Source: Lysinibacillus louembei (GTDB taxonomy: Bacteria > Bacillota > Bacilli > Bacillales_A > Planococcaceae). Taken from it: a stretch of DNA of 64,000 bases. The position numbers and the translations under genes are program-made. Shown piece after piece: positions 25,111 to 33,186 of the stretch (the first letter of the stretch is position 1; each line of letters begins with the position of its first letter). The DNA lies in NCBI RefSeq assembly GCF_033880585.1, contig NZ_CP137624.1, positions 3,135,501 through 3,199,500 on the forward strand, given 5' to 3'. The notes under the pieces were generated by a model that was not told the origin of the DNA, made no database searches, and saw only the letters and a list, made by a program, of their open reading frames with translations.

Positions 25111-25132
25111 AAGGGGCGATTTCTCACCCCTT
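25111..25132 (-). terminator. terminator of the FtsW/RodA-like gene
   Basis: On the minus strand AAGGGG and CCCCTT form a stem around a 10-base loop, followed by a T-rich run (TTTTCTGTTTTTTC). It begins within the stop codon region of the gene at 25132. Confidence 0.75.
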
Positions 25133-26409
25133 CATGCACTAAAAATATAAGATTTCCTTCGATAAACGCTAAGCACGAGCCCGATCAGAAAGGCATTAGT
25201 AACAGTTGGTGTTAAACCATATGTCATAAATGGCATTGGGATGCTCATAATTGGTGCAAGCCCAGCACTCATTGCCAATGCATATAGTGCCTGTGTCGCA
25301 AATAAAGTGCTCGCTCCAACAACGAGTAGCTTGGCAAAGGAATGTGGCTGATTGACACTCAATTTCCACATGCGCATAATAAGCACAAGCAATAAAATTG
25401 CCACGATTATGCCGATAAAATAGCCATAATATTTAAGTAGCTGTAGAAAAGCAAAGTCTGTTGAGCTCTCAATGAAAGTACCTTCTGCGCCCCCTGCTCC
25501 AAACCATTTAGCATTTGCTATCACTTCGTTAACACGTAAATAAATCCATCCACTACCATCCGCATATTCCTCTGGCTTTAAAAAGCCCAACACACGTTCC
25601 AGCTGATAAAGGCGAATCCCTCCATTCCATATACTCACAACAATCCAAGCAATGAAAGCTATAATTGCCGTAAAAACCCCGATAATCATTGCAATTTTTT
25701 GTTTTTTCTCAAAATGCCCATTCAATAGCATTATAAGCGACATAACTGAGAAGACGAGTAGAGACGCTATATTCCCAGTAATCCCAATCACAATAAAACT
25801 AATGCTAACAAATAAAAGTGCTTTCCATAGCTTCACTTTGCTATTTGAAAATAATATCGCCCATGCAATGCAAAGAAGTGGCAACGTATGCCATACAGAC
25901 ACCTTCCATGAGCCGATGAAAAAGAATCTTGTCCCTTGAATCATATGTGTTGAATAAAGTAACAAAGCAAATAATATGGCAATAACATAAAAAATAAAAT
26001 TCCTTGTCATTAATTTTCGGACATCAAAAAGCATAAAGCAAACGATGATGATGACCGCAAGACATGTATAAATTGCATGTCGCCATAGTAGCATACCCTC
26101 ACCAAATAATGAATAGGGGGCAACTGCTATTAAAGGCAAAAAACTACATGCCAATAGCATCGCGACAAGCCCAATCATCAGCCAATCCACTTTTGGCTTA
26201 TGCACCTTGCCAAGCTCCTGTCCAAGCGTCATTGGGTTGCCCATATGCTCAATTGCTAACGCTTCTGCCTGCGCTTCCTCGTAGCCTTTATCCATCCAGG
26301 CCTTTTTAGCATGCTGGATATGCCCGTTCAGCTCCTTCTCCACATGCTGCTGCGCAGGCTTTGAGCGAATAAAGGTTGTCACCTGCTGTAAAAATTGCTT
26401 ACGATTCAT
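25132..26409 (-). CDS. FtsW/RodA/SpoVE-family (SEDS) protein with N-terminal prefix domain
   Basis: 425 aa. Residues 1-65 form a soluble helical prefix like those found on some permeases and anti-sigma-like proteins (HIQHAKKAWMDKGYEEAQAEALAIEHMG). About ten membrane segments follow. The SEDS signature region is recognisable: WFGAGGAEGTFIESSTDFAFLQ has the TDFAF segment, and MPFMTYGLTPTVTNAF matches the conserved end of the family, where FtsW has the PLPFxSYGGSS type. SEDS proteins polymerise lipid II into glycan. Conservation is partial, so enzymatic activity is uncertain. It is the third gene of an ECF sigma operon, overlapping the preceding gene by 11 bases. Confidence 0.8.
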   Translation of the reverse strand: MNRKQFLQQVTTFIRSKPAQQHVEKELNGHIQHAKKAWMDKGYEEAQAEALAIEHMGNPMTLGQELGKVHKPKVDWLMIGLVAMLLACSFLPLIAVAPYSLFGEGMLLWRHAIYTCLAVIIIVCFMLFDVRKLMTRNFIFYVIAILFALLLYSTHMIQGTRFFFIGSWKVSVWHTLPLLCIAWAILFSNSKVKLWKALLFVSISFIVIGITGNIASLLVFSVMSLIMLLNGHFEKKQKIAMIIGVFTAIIAFIAWIVVSIWNGGIRLYQLERVLGFLKPEEYADGSGWIYLRVNEVIANAKWFGAGGAEGTFIESSTDFAFLQLLKYYGYFIGIIVAILLLVLIMRMWKLSVNQPHSFAKLLVVGASTLFATQALYALAMSAGLAPIMSIPMPFMTYGLTPTVTNAFLIGLVLSVYRRKSYIFSA

Positions 26410-26794
26410 TTGGCTTCACCCCATGTAATAGGCCTTTCAGTGACCATTTCTGCTGTGCAGCTTCTACATATTTCTGCTGGCCTTTTTTCGTTAGTCGATA
26501 TGATTTTTCTCCTTGTGCATTCCAAATGCCCTCTATCTCTCCTGCTGCCTCCGCTTGATGCAATTTAATAAAAACGAGCCCTTCATTTTGCCAAATGCTT
26601 TTGATGCCTTTGACATGCAGTAGCTGAATCAGCTCTGTTGCCGTTTTGCGCTCTGTCAAAAGGCTAAAAAGTGCCTGCTCGATATTTGGCTGCATTTGAT
26701 TGCGAATTTTCATACGCTGCTCCTCTGAAAAATGCACATCTGCAAATGTATGATTTTTCATTGCTCGCTTTAAGCCTTTCAATCGCTCATCCAT
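26399..26794 (-). CDS. PadR-like winged-helix protein in a sigma factor operon
   Basis: 131 aa. A helical N-terminus is followed by a winged-helix-like region near residues 40-110 (ALFSLLTERKTATELIQLLH, then FIKLHQAEAAGEIEG and SYRLTKKGQQKYVEA), the pattern of PadR-type regulators. It overlaps the sigma factor's stop by one base and the SEDS gene by 11 bases, so the three are translated together. It could be a repressor of the operon, or act with the sigma factor; there is no transmembrane segment, so it is not a standard membrane anti-sigma factor. Confidence 0.7.
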   Translation of the reverse strand: MDERLKGLKRAMKNHTFADVHFSEEQRMKIRNQMQPNIEQALFSLLTERKTATELIQLLHVKGIKSIWQNEGLVFIKLHQAEAAGEIEGIWNAQGEKSYRLTKKGQQKYVEAAQQKWSLKGLLHGVKPNES

Positions 26795-27327
26795 TACAAT
26801 GCCTCCAATCGTGTTTTTAATAATGCCTTGCCTTTGCGCAGCCGCGTTTTCACCGTATTTTCATTGACCTGTAGAAGCGCTGCAATTTGCTTCATCGTAT
26901 AGTCCTCAAAATAAAATAAATAAATGACTTCACGATAGATGACAGGTAGCTGCATTACTGCATTTGCTAGTGCTGCATCCTCATCCTGCTGAATAATTTG
27001 CTGCTCAATTGCCTCGCTGCTTTGCACATTATGTAAAACCGTATCGTCCGCTGTATAGACATTTTGGTTATGCCAGCTTTTCAAATAATCTTTAGCATGA
27101 TTGATGGCAATGCGCCAAAGCCATGTTTTCAGCGAGGATTTGGCTTGGTAGGTTGGTAGCGCCTTATAGCATTTCAAAAAAATCTCCTGCGTTAAATCCT
27201 CCGCCACAGCCTCGTTGTGAACATACGCATAAACGAGCTGTAAAATGCTTTGTCCATACATTTGCATCAGTGACTCTACCGTTTCCTCAACGCTTTGCTC
27301 TTTTGGTAATACCATCACATCGTCCAT
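26794..27327 (-). CDS. ECF-type RNA polymerase sigma factor
   Basis: 177 aa. Region 2 has AEDLTQEIFLKCYKAL and the -10-reading helix with SSLKTWLWRIAINHAKDYL; region 4 contains LPVIYREVIYLFYFEDYTM and the helix-turn-helix KQIAALLQVNENTVKTRLRKG. Length and layout are those of SigV/SigW-like factors. The start ATG has GGAGGG upstream. The gene heads an operon with a PadR-like protein and a SEDS-family membrane protein, suggesting a response to envelope stress. No classical anti-sigma factor is adjacent. Confidence 0.9.
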   Translation of the reverse strand: MDDVMVLPKEQSVEETVESLMQMYGQSILQLVYAYVHNEAVAEDLTQEIFLKCYKALPTYQAKSSLKTWLWRIAINHAKDYLKSWHNQNVYTADDTVLHNVQSSEAIEQQIIQQDEDAALANAVMQLPVIYREVIYLFYFEDYTMKQIAALLQVNENTVKTRLRKGKALLKTRLEAL

Positions 27328-27382
27328 TCGCTTCCCTCCATTTCAACCATTAGACGATTGCTATGTGGAAAATGTTTGCACA

Positions 27383-28597
27383 TTACTTCATAAATTTTAA
27401 AAAGCGTTTTTTACCAATTTGAAGGACATCTCCAGTATCAAGCGTTGTCGCTAGCTCTTTTAGAGACAGCTTGCTTTCGTTCAAGGAAACACCATTTTGC
27501 TGAATTAATCGCTGAAGCTCACTTTTACTTTTTACAAGCCCTAGTGCAACAAGTGCTGGTATAGCATCATTCAAAGTTATGTGATTATTTTCTAATTGCA
27601 ATATCGGAATATTTGCAGGAATTTTTCTTTGTTGAAAGGCTGTTTCAAAATAAGCTTTTGCTGTAACCATCGCCTCTTGTCCATGGTATAAAGCTACAAT
27701 AATTTCTGCTAGTTCAATTTTTATATCTCTCGGATTTTCTCCGTCCGCTAAGCGCTGTTTAATTTGCGCAATCATCGTTGGATGTTCATCTGTTGCAAGT
27801 TCAAAGTATTTGATAATCAGTTGGTCTGGCACTTCCATTAGCTTTTTAAACATGTTTTCAGGCGCTTCATTAATGCCGATATAATTATTTAAGCTTTTGC
27901 TCATTTTCTCCTGACCATCAAGCCCCTCCAATAGCGGCATGAAAATGGCGATTTGCTTCTCAAGCCCTACATGCTTTTGCAATGTGCGCCCCATTAAAAT
28001 ATTGAATGTTTGGTCCGTACCACCTAGCTCAATATCTGCCTGCAGCTCGACCGAATCGTACGCCTGCATTAACGGGTAGAAAAATTCATGGATGCCAATC
28101 GGCACCTGTGCTTTATAGCGTTTTTGGAAATCATCACGCTCTAAAATTCGCGCAACCGAGGTGCTAGCAGCTAATTTGATGACCTCCTCAAATGTCAGCT
28201 TCGATAGCCATTCACTATTGAAGCGCACTGTCGTTTTTGTGGCATCCAGCACTTTAAAAATTTGCTCACAGTATGTTTTAGCATTCTCTTTTACGACCTT
28301 ATCACTCAATGCGACACGTCCCTTTGCCTTGCCAGTTGGGTCGCCAATTCTGCCTGTAAAATCGCCAATGACAATCACTGCATGATGCCCTAAATCCTGT
28401 AGCTGCTTAATTTTGCGTAGCACAACCGCATGCCCTAAGTGAATATCTGGCGCAGATGGATCTAAGCCTAATTTAACAATTAATGGCTTTTGCTGCTCAT
28501 AGGAGCGCTGTAGCTTTGCCTGCAATTCCTCCATATCGACAATCGTATCCGCTCCTTTTTGAATCATTTTCATTTGCTCTGCTGGCTGTAAAAACAT
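27383..28597 (-). CDS. tyrS: tyrosyl-tRNA synthetase
   Basis: 404 aa class I synthetase that charges tRNA-Tyr in the cytoplasm. The HIGH-type motif is in DPSAPDIHLGHAVV near residue 47-57, the KMSKS loop in GQEKMSKSLNN near 229-240, and the C-terminal S4 RNA-binding domain covers the last 65 residues (LVKSKSELQRLIQQNGVSLN). The sequence is closer to the TyrZ-type branch, judged from the N-terminus, than to the short TyrS. It is preceded by a T-box leader with a tyrosine specifier codon, so uncharged tRNA-Tyr should induce it. Confidence 0.93.
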   Translation of the reverse strand: MFLQPAEQMKMIQKGADTIVDMEELQAKLQRSYEQQKPLIVKLGLDPSAPDIHLGHAVVLRKIKQLQDLGHHAVIVIGDFTGRIGDPTGKAKGRVALSDKVVKENAKTYCEQIFKVLDATKTTVRFNSEWLSKLTFEEVIKLAASTSVARILERDDFQKRYKAQVPIGIHEFFYPLMQAYDSVELQADIELGGTDQTFNILMGRTLQKHVGLEKQIAIFMPLLEGLDGQEKMSKSLNNYIGINEAPENMFKKLMEVPDQLIIKYFELATDEHPTMIAQIKQRLADGENPRDIKIELAEIIVALYHGQEAMVTAKAYFETAFQQRKIPANIPILQLENNHITLNDAIPALVALGLVKSKSELQRLIQQNGVSLNESKLSLKELATTLDTGDVLQIGKKRFLKFMK

Positions 28598-28621
28598 TTA
28601 AATCTCTCCTTTTTTTCATCA

Positions 28622-28900
28622 AAATAAAAACGCCCCTTAGACACAATGTCTAAAGGACGTATAATCAACGTGTTACCACCTTTTTTCAAGAGCTGCTCAC
28701 ACAGGCTCTCCTCTACCGGTACGGCTTAATGCGATACCTCCTGCATGGATTACGGATGCAACCCCGTCGTAGCCTACTCTAATTTCGGTACGCAGCTCCA
28801 AGATGTATTCATTTTAATTTTCCCCGCGCCTCTCAACAACCGGCTACTTTCTGTCAGTTCCATTAAAATTACTCGTTCTTTTCAACGCTTTTTAATATTA
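28622..28900 (-). promoter_or_regulatory. T-box leader of tyrS (tRNA-Tyr sensing)
   Basis: On the minus strand the leader shows the T-box core AAGGTGGTAACACGTT (around 28667-28683) and a terminator with TAGAC/GTCTA inner stem and T-run (28626-28660). In Stem I, AGTAATTTTAAT pairs with ATTAAAAT, and directly after this stem comes GAATACA; the TAC at 28805-28807 is in the specifier position, giving tyrosine. GAGCTGCGTACCGAAA after Stem I is also typical. Charged tRNA lets the terminator form; uncharged tRNA-Tyr stabilises the antiterminator. Confidence 0.92.
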
Positions 28901-28906
28901 GACTTT

Positions 28907-28934
28907 ATTATATGCATTGTATTTATTTTGTCAA
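28907..28934 (-). promoter_or_regulatory. sigma-A promoter of tyrS
   Basis: On the minus strand TTGACA (28929-28934) and TATAAT (28907-28912) are separated by 16 bases. Both hexamers are perfect consensus and lie just upstream of the T-box leader, placing the start of transcription near 28900. Confidence 0.85.
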
Positions 28935-28942
28935 CAATTATT

Positions 28943-29368
28943 TCAGATATCCCAATCATTATACGTATAATACGCTTTATTATCTATCGGCTTATAATCT
29001 GCACAAAATGCTAGCAATGTGCGCTTGCGTTCATGTATTTCTGCTTTCTGTATGATTTCACAAACCTCCATCTTGTTGCGCGCCACAAAGCCCTTTAAAC
29101 AAAAAATTTCATTATCCATATCGCCATAAGGATTGAAATTGCCAAACATACATGTTTGACAAGCGGTGATTTTCATATTTGATGGCAATGCCCTCTGCAA
29201 ATTTTTCACTGCTAGCTCCGAACAGCTTGTTGGCGCTGAGCGATAGTCTTGTACTTCAAAGTGAACACTTATCGGCTCACCATCCTCATCGTGCTGTAAA
29301 AATACGGTCGTTGGTAGCGCTTGAATTTCATCATCTATAGCATAATATACTTGTAACACGTCTTGCAT
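28943..29368 (-). CDS. hypothetical cysteine-containing protein
   Basis: 141 aa from the ATG at 29368, eight bases after AAAGGA; an upstream frame would overlap the preceding gene. It has no signal or membrane segment. The conserved-looking centre has ITACQTCMFGNFNPYGDMDNE, followed by FCLKGF and later single cysteines, which suggests a metal or disulfide site. I do not recognise the family with confidence. It is the last gene of a leftward group that includes a CotY/CotZ-like protein, separated from it by 13 bases. Confidence 0.65.
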   Translation of the reverse strand: MQDVLQVYYAIDDEIQALPTTVFLQHDEDGEPISVHFEVQDYRSAPTSCSELAVKNLQRALPSNMKITACQTCMFGNFNPYGDMDNEIFCLKGFVARNKMEVCEIIQKAEIHERKRTLLAFCADYKPIDNKAYYTYNDWDI

Positions 29369-29381
29369 GACTTCAGTCCTT

Positions 29382-29774
29382 TCACCACTTCGACTCAATA
29401 AAGACATTTGCACTTAACAGCGAAGTTGACAGTAGCTGTACCCCTGACAATGTGTCGATATGAATTGTTGCTCGTTTATTTACCTTCTCCAATGTTGCCA
29501 GCTCTCCTTCAATCATTACAGGACGTAGAAAAGAAACCGTTAAAAGCCCCCGCTTTGGCGCTATTTTTTCAATTCGAAAATAGCAGGTCGTAAAGGCTGT
29601 ATCATAATCTGTCATCCGCAAAGGTGTACCTTGCTTTGTCAACAGCACAACTGGAATTGTATCTGTCCCAACAATTTTTAATAGCAAATAATCAAAATGC
29701 TTCGTTCGTGATTGCGCAATGAGCTGTTGAAAATAGTGGATTTCCTCTAATACTTCACTTAAATGCGCCAACAC
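29382..29774 (-). CDS. CotY/CotZ-like spore coat protein, cysteine-poor
   Basis: 130 aa. The centre resembles Bacillus CotY/CotZ: TIPVVLLTKQGTPLRM, then FTTCYFRIEKIAPKRGLLTVSFLRPV, then TIHIDTLSGVQLL, in the same order as the CotZ pattern (TVPFxIFT, FFRVERV, ATLSLL, a closing Ile-Asp stretch). The cysteine clusters that cross-link the B. subtilis crust proteins are missing; only one cysteine remains. It may be a coat or crust component or a relative with another role. It is followed 13 bases later by the small cysteine protein gene. Confidence 0.55.
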   Translation of the reverse strand: MLAHLSEVLEEIHYFQQLIAQSRTKHFDYLLLKIVGTDTIPVVLLTKQGTPLRMTDYDTAFTTCYFRIEKIAPKRGLLTVSFLRPVMIEGELATLEKVNKRATIHIDTLSGVQLLSTSLLSANVFIESKW

Positions 29775-29887
29775 ACCCCTCTCCCCTCAAGCAAAACCTC
29801 TGTACCTTTACCATATGTCAAAAGCCTGCTTGATGACAGGGGGCATCGCCTAGTGAATTGTGTGGAAATTGTGTGTGTGCCTGGCAC

Positions 29888-30088
29888 TCATTTTAGGTAA
29901 ATGACAAGCTCCTGACGATATATGCCATTTTCCTCATAATGATCTAGTGCATGGAAATCATATTGATAGCTACCAAACGGAAATGTGACGCTCTCCCCTT
30001 GTACTGCAGCTAATAAGCCTGCTACATCTGTTGATACCATTTCTAATAGCTGTTCACCTGTTGTTGTTAGTGCAAAAATAACATTCAT
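29888..30088 (-). CDS. small hypothetical protein
   Basis: 66 aa with AAGGAGAGATAGAAA upstream of its ATG. It has a mixed alpha/beta look (VIFALTTTGEQLLEMVSTD, then SVTFPFGSYQYDFHALDHYE) with no membrane segment. No family recognised. It lies 13 bases after the tubby-like gene and probably belongs to the same transcript; a 113-base gap separates it from the CotY/CotZ-like gene. Confidence 0.6.
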   Translation of the reverse strand: MNVIFALTTTGEQLLEMVSTDVAGLLAAVQGESVTFPFGSYQYDFHALDHYEENGIYRQELVIYLK

Positions 30089-30101
30089 TTTCTATCTCTC
30101 C

Positions 30102-30632
30102 TTACGAACCTATAAATAATGCGGCTTGGCTAATGGCTGCGAAAAAATCCACTTGCTGGATAGGACTATTCGGTTCAATTTGCAAGGTGACATCAAAGGT
30201 ATCCTCCTGCTCCTTGTATACCGCCTGCCAGCGTGCAACCACTTCGTCATTCACTAAAAAGCTGGACCAGCCTTCCATCTGTTTATCAATTTTCATCGTG
30301 CCATCTGACCAATGAATGGCTAGCTCTGGTAAGCCGATGCGCCAGTTTTCGTATGTGACTGTATAGCGCTTGTCCTGCGTATAAGAAAACGCCTCAAACC
30401 AAAGCTTGCCTCGACGAATCTTTTTAGTAATACGGAATGTTGGCTCCTCTCGCATATTCATCACCTCATATGTGAGGAAATAGCGATAATCAAAATAGCC
30501 ATCGACAAGCCGTTTCAATCTATTGCTATAAACACGTGCCACATAACTGACCGTTTCACCAGCCTCATTGATAATAGCTACTTTTTCTGTCGAGGCAATA
30601 TTTCCTGTTAATTGATACGTATATTGATTCAT
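30102..30632 (-). CDS. tubby C-terminal domain-like (YxjI/LURP-type) protein
   Basis: 176 aa with TTAAGGAG before the ATG. The sequence is a chain of beta strands with alternating short charged turns (EKVAIINEAGETVSYVAR, FRITKKIRRGKLWFEA, YTVTYENWRIGLPELAI), resembling the 12-stranded barrel of tubby-like/LURP proteins such as YxjI. Assignment rests on pattern only. These proteins are cytoplasmic and of unclear function, possibly lipid or membrane binding. It lies 10 bases after the membrane glycerophosphodiesterase gene, so a membrane-related role is plausible. Confidence 0.6.
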   Translation of the reverse strand: MNQYTYQLTGNIASTEKVAIINEAGETVSYVARVYSNRLKRLVDGYFDYRYFLTYEVMNMREEPTFRITKKIRRGKLWFEAFSYTQDKRYTVTYENWRIGLPELAIHWSDGTMKIDKQMEGWSSFLVNDEVVARWQAVYKEQEDTFDVTLQIEPNSPIQQVDFFAAISQAALFIGS

Positions 30633-30642
30633 TGTAAGCTCC

Positions 30643-32421
30643 TTAAAATAATATCGTCAATTTATTATAAATACGCTTTAAAAAATAGGTTGCATTACTT
30701 AGCATCGTACGACTGTCCTTCGCTGTATCTGGATGATTGGTAATTAGCCCATCCACGCCTTGCTCTAAAAAGTATTGCATATCACGCTCCGTATTGACCG
30801 TCCAAATAAACAGCTCCATTTCGCTCTGTTTCGCTTGTTCTATCAATCGACCTGATGCAACGTCCTGCTGTATGGCGATAAAATCAGCTTCGATCGGTGG
30901 GATTCTACCAATATAAAGCGCAAAAACAAGCCCTACCTTTAATCGAGGCTCTAATTCATTTAATCGCCAAATAACCTCGCTATCTAACGATTGAATATAA
31001 TGCTTTTCCAGTGCATCATACTTCACAAGCAGCTCAATTAAACGTTGCAAATAGTCCTCTGTTTCATTTCCATGAGGCTTTATTTCAATCAGTAATGGCA
31101 TATTAAGCTCCTCACTTTTTTGCAGCATTTCCTCTAAGGAAGGAATTTTATCCTGCAATTTGCCTGCTCTTACTGTCATATTCGTTAGTTCATTTAATGT
31201 GAGTTGATGCGTTATTTCTTTACGTCCAGCCATTCTCGCTAATGTTGCATCATGGAAGACAACAAATTGCCCATCCCTCGTTTGCTGTATATCGATTTCT
31301 ACCATATCAGCCCCTGCTTGTGCTGAGGCAACAAGTGAGCTTATCGTATTTTCTACACCTTTTTCCATAAACCCTCGATGGGCAATTATTTTCGTTGTTG
31401 GCTCATACAATGCCTTCTCTAAATTAATCACCTGTACAGCACTCATTAAAAAATAAACGAAAATCGTACAAATAATCGTCCAGTGCATTATCGTTTCACG
31501 GAAAGATTCATGCTGAAGCTCAATAGGTGGCTGTCGCGTTAAACGAAAGGCAACAAGTACAACAAGCTGTGAAAAAACAGCCTGTAATAACGTAAATAAA
31601 AGCAGCAACAGCCCTTGTGCAAACGTCAATGTAAAGGCTGCTGTAACAAGTGCCCAGCTTGGCATCACCCGCTCAATAATGAATAGTGGTAGAAATGTTA
31701 GAGCTAATAAAATAATCGTTAAGCTAATATGCAGCACGAGTATTAACGCTAACATACCAACAAGCTCAAATAAACGGCGCTTCGAAAATTGCCAGCTCAT
31801 TTTAACCGCCTGTGAAATGGTCGTCCATTGGTAAATTGTAAAATACGGCATCGTCAAAATAAAACGCAAACCAATTACAAACAACAGCAGCATACCAACT
31901 ATATACAACATGCGCCCTTTTGAGGATGTCATAAGCTCATCTACAATAAAATCAGGGATGCTTAAGCTTTGTGTAATAGTAGATGGCAATATAGAAGAAA
32001 TCAGTGGCATTACTAGTATTAAATAAAGAAACAGCAAGCCTGTTTCAAAGCTCACAAAGTAGACAACCTTTTGATTTAGACGGCGCCATAGCTGCTGCAA
32101 TGTATAGGAAATACCTCTTTGCTGATGGTATGCAAGCAAAATGAGCATGCCCATTTCATAATAAATAAACAATAGGACAATTAAAATAATCAGCGTCAGC
32201 ACAAATAAAAACAGCGGATGTGCAAGGAGCTGTACAATATTTTCCTCTGTAATGCTATCGATTTTTAAAATATGTAATGTAGCAGTTATTAGTAATGAAA
32301 TAGACGGTAGGGCAATAAGCAATTGAAAAAGTCGAATCGCCAAAAAGACGCGAATATAATCTACTCGATACATGTAAATATTATGAAAAACTAGTCGAGT
32401 GATACGCAAAATGCGCTCCAT
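30643..32421 (-). CDS. membrane-anchored glycerophosphodiester phosphodiesterase
   Basis: 592 aa from the ATG at 32421 (MERILRITRLVF) behind GGAGGTGAG; a longer frame from 32472 has no such site. Residues 1-340 form about eight membrane segments, the GPDPase membrane domain. The C-terminal 240 residues are a GDPD TIM barrel: IIAHRGFMEKGVENTISS with the catalytic histidine, MVEIDIQQTRDG with the metal acids, VVFHD with the second histidine, LIEIKPH and a closing DGLITNHPD. Such enzymes hydrolyse glycerophosphodiesters or lipoteichoic acid-type substrates. The tubby-like gene follows after 10 bases. Confidence 0.88.
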   Translation of the reverse strand: MERILRITRLVFHNIYMYRVDYIRVFLAIRLFQLLIALPSISLLITATLHILKIDSITEENIVQLLAHPLFLFVLTLIILIVLLFIYYEMGMLILLAYHQQRGISYTLQQLWRRLNQKVVYFVSFETGLLFLYLILVMPLISSILPSTITQSLSIPDFIVDELMTSSKGRMLYIVGMLLLFVIGLRFILTMPYFTIYQWTTISQAVKMSWQFSKRRLFELVGMLALILVLHISLTIILLALTFLPLFIIERVMPSWALVTAAFTLTFAQGLLLLLFTLLQAVFSQLVVLVAFRLTRQPPIELQHESFRETIMHWTIICTIFVYFLMSAVQVINLEKALYEPTTKIIAHRGFMEKGVENTISSLVASAQAGADMVEIDIQQTRDGQFVVFHDATLARMAGRKEITHQLTLNELTNMTVRAGKLQDKIPSLEEMLQKSEELNMPLLIEIKPHGNETEDYLQRLIELLVKYDALEKHYIQSLDSEVIWRLNELEPRLKVGLVFALYIGRIPPIEADFIAIQQDVASGRLIEQAKQSEMELFIWTVNTERDMQYFLEQGVDGLITNHPDTAKDSRTMLSNATYFLKRIYNKLTILF

Positions 32422-32555
32422 CCACTCACCTCCAGATTCTATTTTACGCAAAAAGCGACAACTTGTATGCAAGAAAGCTCAGCTCTCTACATTGTTTCTT
32501 TCCCCTTACAATGATAAAATCAAACTCTTCACCTTAAAGCAAAAGGAGTAAGAAT

Positions 32556-33107
32556 ATGCAAAATAACGAAAGAAAAATCATTTTAGATTTAGCAGTGACG
32601 TTAGATGGCTTTATTGAAGGGAAAAATGGAGAAATTGATTGGTGCATTATGGAGCCTGATATGAATTTCACCGACTTTTTGAATGACATTGATACAATTT
32701 TATATGGCAGAAAAAGCTACGATCTATGGGGGCATTTTACACCTGAAACGAATGAGGAGGAAAAACAATTTTGGGCGCTTGTCCATAGCAAAGAGAAATA
32801 CGTCTTTTCAAAAACACGGCAGCAAGATGACAGCAAAGCCATTTTCATTCAAGAAAATATTGCCGAGGAAATGACAGCACTTAAAACAAAGCCTGGTAAA
32901 AACATTTGGCTTTATGGCGGCGCTAGCCTGATTACAACCTTTATCCATTTAGGGCTTGTTGATGAATTCCGCTTATCCATTCATCCTGTTGTTTTAGGTG
33001 AAGGCAAGCCGCTATTCACAAATATAACGGACCGTTTAAACTTACAATTAGTTGACACAAGAACGTTTCCATCTGGCGTTGTGCAATTAGTGTATCGTTG
33101 CCAGTAA
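32556..33107 (+). CDS. dihydrofolate reductase family protein (RibD C-terminal type)
   Basis: 183 aa with AAGGAG before the ATG. The motif LDLAVTLDGFIEGKNGEIDW at the start, ILYGRKSYDLW in the first third and IWLYGGASLITTFIHLGLVDE in the second half are those of YyaP/RibD-C-type reductases. These bind NADPH in a DHFR fold. The physiological substrate is usually unknown, and it is not a classical FolA. It stands alone between convergent neighbours. Confidence 0.85.
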   Translation: MQNNERKIILDLAVTLDGFIEGKNGEIDWCIMEPDMNFTDFLNDIDTILYGRKSYDLWGHFTPETNEEEKQFWALVHSKEKYVFSKTRQQDDSKAIFIQENIAEEMTALKTKPGKNIWLYGGASLITTFIHLGLVDEFRLSIHPVVLGEGKPLFTNITDRLNLQLVDTRTFPSGVVQLVYRCQ

Positions 33108-33149
33108 TGATTCGCCCATTAAACTATGAAATTCGCACGCAAGACAAAA

Positions 33150-33182
33150 AAGAGGCGGTCTTGTTTTCAAGACCGCTCTCTT
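33150..33182. terminator. bidirectional terminator
   Basis: GAGGCGGTCTTG pairs with CAAGACCGCTCTC (one bulge) around TTTT, between the 3' ends of the reductase and aspartokinase genes. Confidence 0.85.
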
Positions 33183-33186
33183 ATTT

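Noticed and set aside
29868-29885. GTGTGTGCCTGGCAC string before the small gene at 29888
   Set aside because: It contains a short palindrome that I vaguely associate with intergenic sequences of related genomes, but only one copy is present here, so no claim can be supported.
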